A DNA stretch of 10,523 nucleotides from an uncultured Bacteroidales bacterium (lineage in GTDB: Bacteria; Bacteroidota; Bacteroidia; Bacteroidales; P3), in assembly GCA_946540365.1 (NCBI GenBank), contig CAMNIH010000057.1, forward strand, positions 1 to 10,523. The letters run 5' to 3'. Under the pieces are notes generated by a model. The model saw only the letters and a program-made list of their open reading frames with translations, was not told the origin of the DNA and did no database searches. Shown in pieces: positions 7,020 through 10,523 of this stretch. Within the stretch, counting starts at the first letter, position 1, and each line of letters opens with the position of its first letter. The translations under genes and the position numbers were made by a program.

Positions 7020-7376
7020 ATGAATAATGATTTCGATATACAATGGAACCGTCGGCGCCAGGCATTGGCGGAGGCTTCCTGCCCCCTGACAGACGAGCAA
7101 TGGAGCCGGCTGATGCAGCAGGCTGTCGCCGCAAGTCCCGTGACGACGGAGCCTTCTGTGCGCCCGTTGTGGCCACGGCTGAGGCGTTATGTGCCTGTGG
7201 CGGCGGCGAGCGTGGTATTGCTGGTGGTCGGCATCGGGCAGCTGCAGGCGTCACCCCATCCCTCGTCGGTCGCCTACGGTGATCAGTCGGTGCGTTTCAT
7301 CTGCAACAACCATTGTGATGCCCAGAACGCCATCGCCTACCTCGACAGCTATATTGCGAAAAACAGCACAACATGA
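7020..7376 (+). CDS. Small single-pass membrane protein, candidate anti-sigma
   Basis: A 118-residue protein. Residues 1-56 are polar and charged ('NRRRQALAEASCPLTDEQWSRLMQQ' region), 57-75 form one hydrophobic membrane span ('YVPVAAASVVLLVVGIG'), and 76-118 lie beyond it, with CNNHC at 95-99. Basic residues before the span predict the N-terminal part in the cytoplasm and the C-terminal part in the periplasm. Gene order (9 bp after an ECF sigma gene) plus this topology suggest an anti-sigma factor or sigma partner. No classic zinc anti-sigma motif (HxxxCxxC) is present, so this remains inference from position and shape. The stop overlaps the next start by 4 bp (ATGA), which implies translational coupling. 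Confidence 0.75.
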   Translation: MNNDFDIQWNRRRQALAEASCPLTDEQWSRLMQQAVAASPVTTEPSVRPLWPRLRRYVPVAAASVVLLVVGIGQLQASPHPSSVAYGDQSVRFICNNHCDAQNAIAYLDSYIAKNSTT

Positions 7377-8023
7377 AATGGTATGTGAACATATTACTGC
7401 TGATAATCACACTGATGTGTGGTGCCTGCGGCCGGGGATCCGACAGTGCCGAGTCGGCCGCCATGAAGCTCTATGGCCGCTATGCCCAGAATGACCAGGG
7501 GGTCACGGTGGCCTATGTCGGCGACTACCATGCATACGACCGTGTCTTCAACGCCGTCATGTTCCGCGCCGACGACAGCGTGCAGTGGCGCTGGCTGAAG
7601 GAGGAATTCGGCGTCATCGACCCCGGCGACCTCACCCCGGGGGTGACGGCCAACAAGGGGGTCACCATGCTGTCGCTGCACCTTGATTCGACCCTCACAT
7701 TCGCTACGCCAGAGGACGAGCAGGCCTACATCGACAGCATGGTGCAAGATCTTGTTGCCAAGACCATTGGACAGTACGACGGCACCGATTCCACGGTCTT
7801 CGTGGGGACGGTCATGGCCAGCGACACCTCCATACCGCCGGATTTGCAGTCGCAGCTTTCGCAGCACCTGCAGTTCGACCAGAACCGCCAGAAGAGCGGC
7901 AATGCGGAGTATATCATCCGGGTCGACTTCGAGACCCAGACCATCCTCTGCTTCTTCTGCGGCACGGCCGACGAGGCCGCGCTCCTCGTCCGCTGGTTCA
8001 ACAGAGACCTGCCAATCAGTTAA
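7373..8023 (+). CDS. Predicted lipoprotein of unknown function
   Basis: A 216-residue exported protein. The N-terminus is a hydrophobic signal (about 3-15) followed by C-G-A-C, so Cys19 is the likely lipidated residue; Cys at the -3 position makes the lipobox imperfect. The mature part alternates beta-like and acidic stretches: 'LYGRYAQNDQGVTVAYVGDY', 'VQWRWLKEEFGV', 'VTMLSLHLDSTLTF', 'STVFVGTVMAS', and ends 'TILCFFCGTADEAALLVRWF' with a CxxC pair at 193 and 196. The start of the mature region faintly recalls DUF4252 lipoproteins, which often sit beside Bacteroidota ECF sigma genes, but the match is too weak to assert. The ATG overlaps the previous stop by 4 bp, so it is almost certainly co-transcribed with the sigma and membrane genes. 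It is probably anchored facing the periplasm or the cell surface. Confidence 0.75.
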   Translation: MKWYVNILLLIITLMCGACGRGSDSAESAAMKLYGRYAQNDQGVTVAYVGDYHAYDRVFNAVMFRADDSVQWRWLKEEFGVIDPGDLTPGVTANKGVTMLSLHLDSTLTFATPEDEQAYIDSMVQDLVAKTIGQYDGTDSTVFVGTVMASDTSIPPDLQSQLSQHLQFDQNRQKSGNAEYIIRVDFETQTILCFFCGTADEAALLVRWFNRDLPIS

Positions 8024-8049
8024 CACAATTCATAAAACACATAATCAAC

Positions 8050-8529
8050 ATGAGGAAAATCAATTTCTTAGCAGCGGCTCTCCTGCTGGCCACCCTGCTT
8101 GTGACCGGTTGCGAAAAGGAACCCGAGAACAACACCAACACCACTATCGACGACTTGACGTACGAGACGATCGACAACACTTCGTGGCACGGGGTGTACA
8201 ACACCAACATCACTTCGCCCCACGGCACCAGCTATCCGATGGTGATGGAGTGGACCGTCGACTTCAACGGTGACAGCCGTGGCCTGGTGTATCTGCACAT
8301 AGAGAGTCCCGCCATAAGTCCCATCGACGAGGAGATGCCGATGACCCACTACGTCTACAACGGCGACAACACCGGCACCTTCGACTACAACACCTACCAC
8401 ATGACGTTCACCATCGACGCATTCAACCGGGCGATGGAGGTCGACAGCCTCCGCTTCGGGCTCGAGCTGGACGACACCGGCGCCAAGACCTATTTCGGCG
8501 GCCGCACCACCCTGATGCAAACCCGATAG
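8050..8529 (+). CDS. Small beta-rich lipoprotein upstream of the protease
   Basis: A 159-residue lipoprotein. It has a clear signal peptide with lipobox V-T-G-C (Cys21). The residues after the Cys are charged ('CEKEPENN'), which in Bacteroidota may favour surface display, though this is not an exact export signal. The mature part has no Cys and reads as a small beta barrel: 'TSWHGVYNTNI' (44-54, a lipocalin-like W-x-G-x-Y opening), 'MEWTVDFNGDSRGLVYLHI', 'THYVYNGDNTGTFDY', 'YHMTFTIDAF', 'LRFGLEL'. It starts 26 bp after the previous gene and ends 10 bp before the C10 protease gene. C10 proteases in Bacteroides are known to be accompanied by small linked inhibitor genes, so a protective inhibitor is a reasonable hypothesis. 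A substrate-binding or unrelated lipocalin-like role is equally possible. Confidence 0.78.
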   Translation: MRKINFLAAALLLATLLVTGCEKEPENNTNTTIDDLTYETIDNTSWHGVYNTNITSPHGTSYPMVMEWTVDFNGDSRGLVYLHIESPAISPIDEEMPMTHYVYNGDNTGTFDYNTYHMTFTIDAFNRAMEVDSLRFGLELDDTGAKTYFGGRTTLMQTR

Positions 8530-8539
8530 TATCACCGCC

Positions 8540-10513
8540 ATGAAGCGCTCTCTGATGATTATAGCGGCTGTGGCTTTCGCCATGGCCGCTCATGCCAAAC
8601 CTGTCGACCGGCCGACCGCTGCCCGTGCGGCAGCCAGTTTCTGGGAATACACGCTGGGCCTCAAGGGAGGCGCACAGCTCAACGACCTCAGTGGCAAGTG
8701 GCAGTACGACCACCTGCTGCTCTTCACCATGGGCGGCGGGGGCTTCGTGCTGATGTCCGACGACGACGCGGCGCGTCCGGTCCTGGCCTATTCTGCCACG
8801 GCTGCCTTCGACCCCGAGAACCCGCCGACGGCGCTGGTTCCCATCCTGGAGCAGTACAATCTCGAGATTGCTGCCGCCCAGAGGGATAGGGTCTCGGCCG
8901 ATCCCGACTGGCAGCGCCTGGCGAGTGGCATGGCCATGACGGGGGGCGCCAAGGATGGCGAGGTGGATTCGCTCGGACCGCTGGTGCCGACGCAGTGGTC
9001 CCAGCTGTCGCCCTACAACCAGCTGTGCCCGGCCGGATGTCCCACGGGCTGTGTCGCCACGGCGGCTGCCCAGCTGATGCGCTACTGGAGCTATCCCGCT
9101 TTCGGCAAAGGCAGCCACAGCTACACCAGCGACGGCGGCTACGGCGTGCTCTCGGCCGACTTCGCCCACACGCTCTACGATTGGGACAACATGCCGCAGC
9201 AGCTCACCGCATCATCGTCCGCCGCCGAACGCACGGCGGTGGCCACCTTGATGTACCACGTGGGCGTCAGCGTGCAGATGGGCTACAACCCGATGCAGAG
9301 CGGCGCGGTGGCCGGCGACTATGCCGGCGACACCAACGCCTACTGCTCGCAGAACGCCCTGTGGCGCCACTTCCGCTACCGCCGCCAGGACATCGTCTAC
9401 CGCGACAAGGGGTCGATGGGCAACGACGCCTGGACCGACCTGATGATCGAGGAGCTGCGTCAGCGGCGCCCGATCCTCTACAACGGACGCGGCAGCGCCG
9501 GCGGCCATGCCTTCATCTGCGACGGCTTCGACAGCCGCCGCTACCTGCATTTCAACCTCGGCAACGGCGGTTCCGGCGACGGATTCTATGCTGTCGGCGC
9601 CATCATCTACGGTTCGTACAACTTCAACATGGAGAACAACTGCGTGATGGGCATACACCCCGAGTATGGCCTCTACCTGAGCGACCCGCTGCTGAGTATC
9701 GCCCGCCTCGGCGGCAGTGGCCAGGTGTGGCTGGCCACCTGCGATACCACCGACGCCCCGTGGACGGCCAGCACGTCCGCCGACTGGATCACGCTGAGCG
9801 ACACCTCGTTCCAGCGCCTCGGCCAGGTGAGCGTCACCGCCACGGAGAACACCACCGGTGCCGAGCGCACCGCCATCGTCACCTTCAGCCAGCTGGGATT
9901 CACGGCGGTGCTCACCGTGACGCAGGCCGCCTACGACGAGAGCGAGTACTGCCCGCTGACGGTCGTCATGGAATGCACGCGTGCGGGGAGCAGCTGGGCC
10001 AACAACGCGCACCTCTCCTTCGAGTCGCCCTCGGGGCTCGTCTACGGCACCGCCGCCCACACCTCCACCGACCGCACCTCGACGGCCACCGTCCGTGTGG
10101 CGCCGGGCACGCTCCTGATCAAGTACCACCACGGCGGACCGCAGGACCGCTACTATAACTACTGGGTGACCAACAGCTACGGCGACACGCTGGCTGCGGC
10201 CGTGAACGCCTACTATAACGCGGCCGACGTCACCGTCGCCAACCCCTGCCATCCGCTCGGCATCGACGAGGGTACACCGACCGTCCCCACGCTCGCCGTC
10301 GCCCCCAATCCGGCCTCGGGCTGCTTCACTGTCAGGGCCTCCGAGCCCATGGTCCGCCTGCTGTTGACGGACATCAGGGGATGCATGGTCGGCGAATGGA
10401 AGAACCCGGGCACGGAACGTGCCGTCGACGTCAGGGCCTTGGATGCAGGCGTATATATCCTTGTCGCCACCACGGCATCGGGCGTCAGCAGCCACCGCGT
10501 GGTGGTCGAGTGA
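8540..10513 (+). CDS. Secreted C10 (streptopain-type) cysteine protease, T9SS
   Basis: A 657-residue multidomain secreted protease. In order: signal peptide (about 1-19); a Spi/inhibitor-type propeptide (about 20-110, with 'LLLFTMGGGGFVLMSDDDAARPVLAYS'); the C10 catalytic domain (about 145-375) with nucleophile Cys171 in 'TGCVATAAAQLMRYWSYP' and catalytic His323 in 'GGHAFICDGFD'; a BACON domain (about 383-464, 'WTASTSADWITLS' and 'AIVTFSQLGFTAVLTVTQ'); an unassigned beta-rich region (about 470-575); and a C-terminal type IX sorting domain (about 583-657, 'VAPNPASGCFTV', 'LLTDIRGCMV', 'LDAGVYILV'). The family should cleave proteins outside the cell after autocatalytic removal of the propeptide, with export by Sec then T9SS. 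The usual NWGW motif reads N339-L-G-N: the active-site Asn stays, but both Trp are lost, so activity or specificity may be altered. It is the last gene of the tight operon. Confidence 0.92.
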   Translation: MKRSLMIIAAVAFAMAAHAKPVDRPTAARAAASFWEYTLGLKGGAQLNDLSGKWQYDHLLLFTMGGGGFVLMSDDDAARPVLAYSATAAFDPENPPTALVPILEQYNLEIAAAQRDRVSADPDWQRLASGMAMTGGAKDGEVDSLGPLVPTQWSQLSPYNQLCPAGCPTGCVATAAAQLMRYWSYPAFGKGSHSYTSDGGYGVLSADFAHTLYDWDNMPQQLTASSSAAERTAVATLMYHVGVSVQMGYNPMQSGAVAGDYAGDTNAYCSQNALWRHFRYRRQDIVYRDKGSMGNDAWTDLMIEELRQRRPILYNGRGSAGGHAFICDGFDSRRYLHFNLGNGGSGDGFYAVGAIIYGSYNFNMENNCVMGIHPEYGLYLSDPLLSIARLGGSGQVWLATCDTTDAPWTASTSADWITLSDTSFQRLGQVSVTATENTTGAERTAIVTFSQLGFTAVLTVTQAAYDESEYCPLTVVMECTRAGSSWANNAHLSFESPSGLVYGTAAHTSTDRTSTATVRVAPGTLLIKYHHGGPQDRYYNYWVTNSYGDTLAAAVNAYYNAADVTVANPCHPLGIDEGTPTVPTLAVAPNPASGCFTVRASEPMVRLLLTDIRGCMVGEWKNPGTERAVDVRALDAGVYILVATTASGVSSHRVVVE

Positions 10514-10523
10514 CGGGGAACAC

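Noticed and set aside
9212..10495. Long open frame on the minus strand (427 codons) opposite the protease
   Set aside because: It lies wholly inside a protease gene with clear domains, reads as low-complexity Gly/Val/Ala/Arg, and has no recognisable motif. It is a product of high GC content.

Overview
The window looks like a GC-rich member of the Bacteroidota, probably order Bacteroidales. The evidence is a C10 (streptopain-type) protease carrying a BACON domain and a C-terminal type IX secretion sorting domain, three secreted proteins built on a carboxypeptidase-regulatory-like (transthyretin-fold) domain, an ECF sigma factor with the Bacteroidales-style 'W..CSDYSL' region, and mostly weak Shine-Dalgarno sequences. 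No rRNA, tRNA, CRISPR array, transposase or integrase was seen. The species cannot be named from this sequence alone.

Left part (1-2705, all +): an 11-bp tandem repeat at the edge, a conserved-looking hypothetical protein (99-818), smpB (tmRNA-binding trans-translation factor), a 40-bp spacer made almost entirely of short direct repeats, and a monofunctional aspartate kinase (lysC type) with an apparent extra loop.

Middle (2769-5341, all +): three secreted proteins, each opening with a signal peptide and a carboxypeptidase-regulatory-like domain. The genes overlap by 14 bp at both junctions. The second and third are tandem paralogues at a 649-bp period. They share 190 bp of perfect nucleotide identity, flanked by clearly diverged sequence and unrelated C-termini, which is the signature of gene conversion or of recent domain shuffling. 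They meet the convergent aroB (3-dehydroquinate synthase, 5344-6390, - strand) with only 2 bp between stop codons.

Right part (6391-10513, +): after an AT-rich divergent intergenic region comes a tightly packed five-gene set. It encodes an ECF sigma factor, a small single-pass membrane protein (candidate anti-sigma or sigma-partner), a lipoprotein, a second small beta-rich lipoprotein, and a large secreted C10 cysteine protease. Spacings are 9 bp, a 4-bp overlap, 26 bp and 10 bp, so it is probably one operon. The most interesting reading is a self-regulated secreted-protease module, in which the envelope protein may control the sigma factor and one of the lipoproteins may protect the cell from the protease or inhibit it. 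That functional link is inference; the layout and the protease domains are visible in the sequence.
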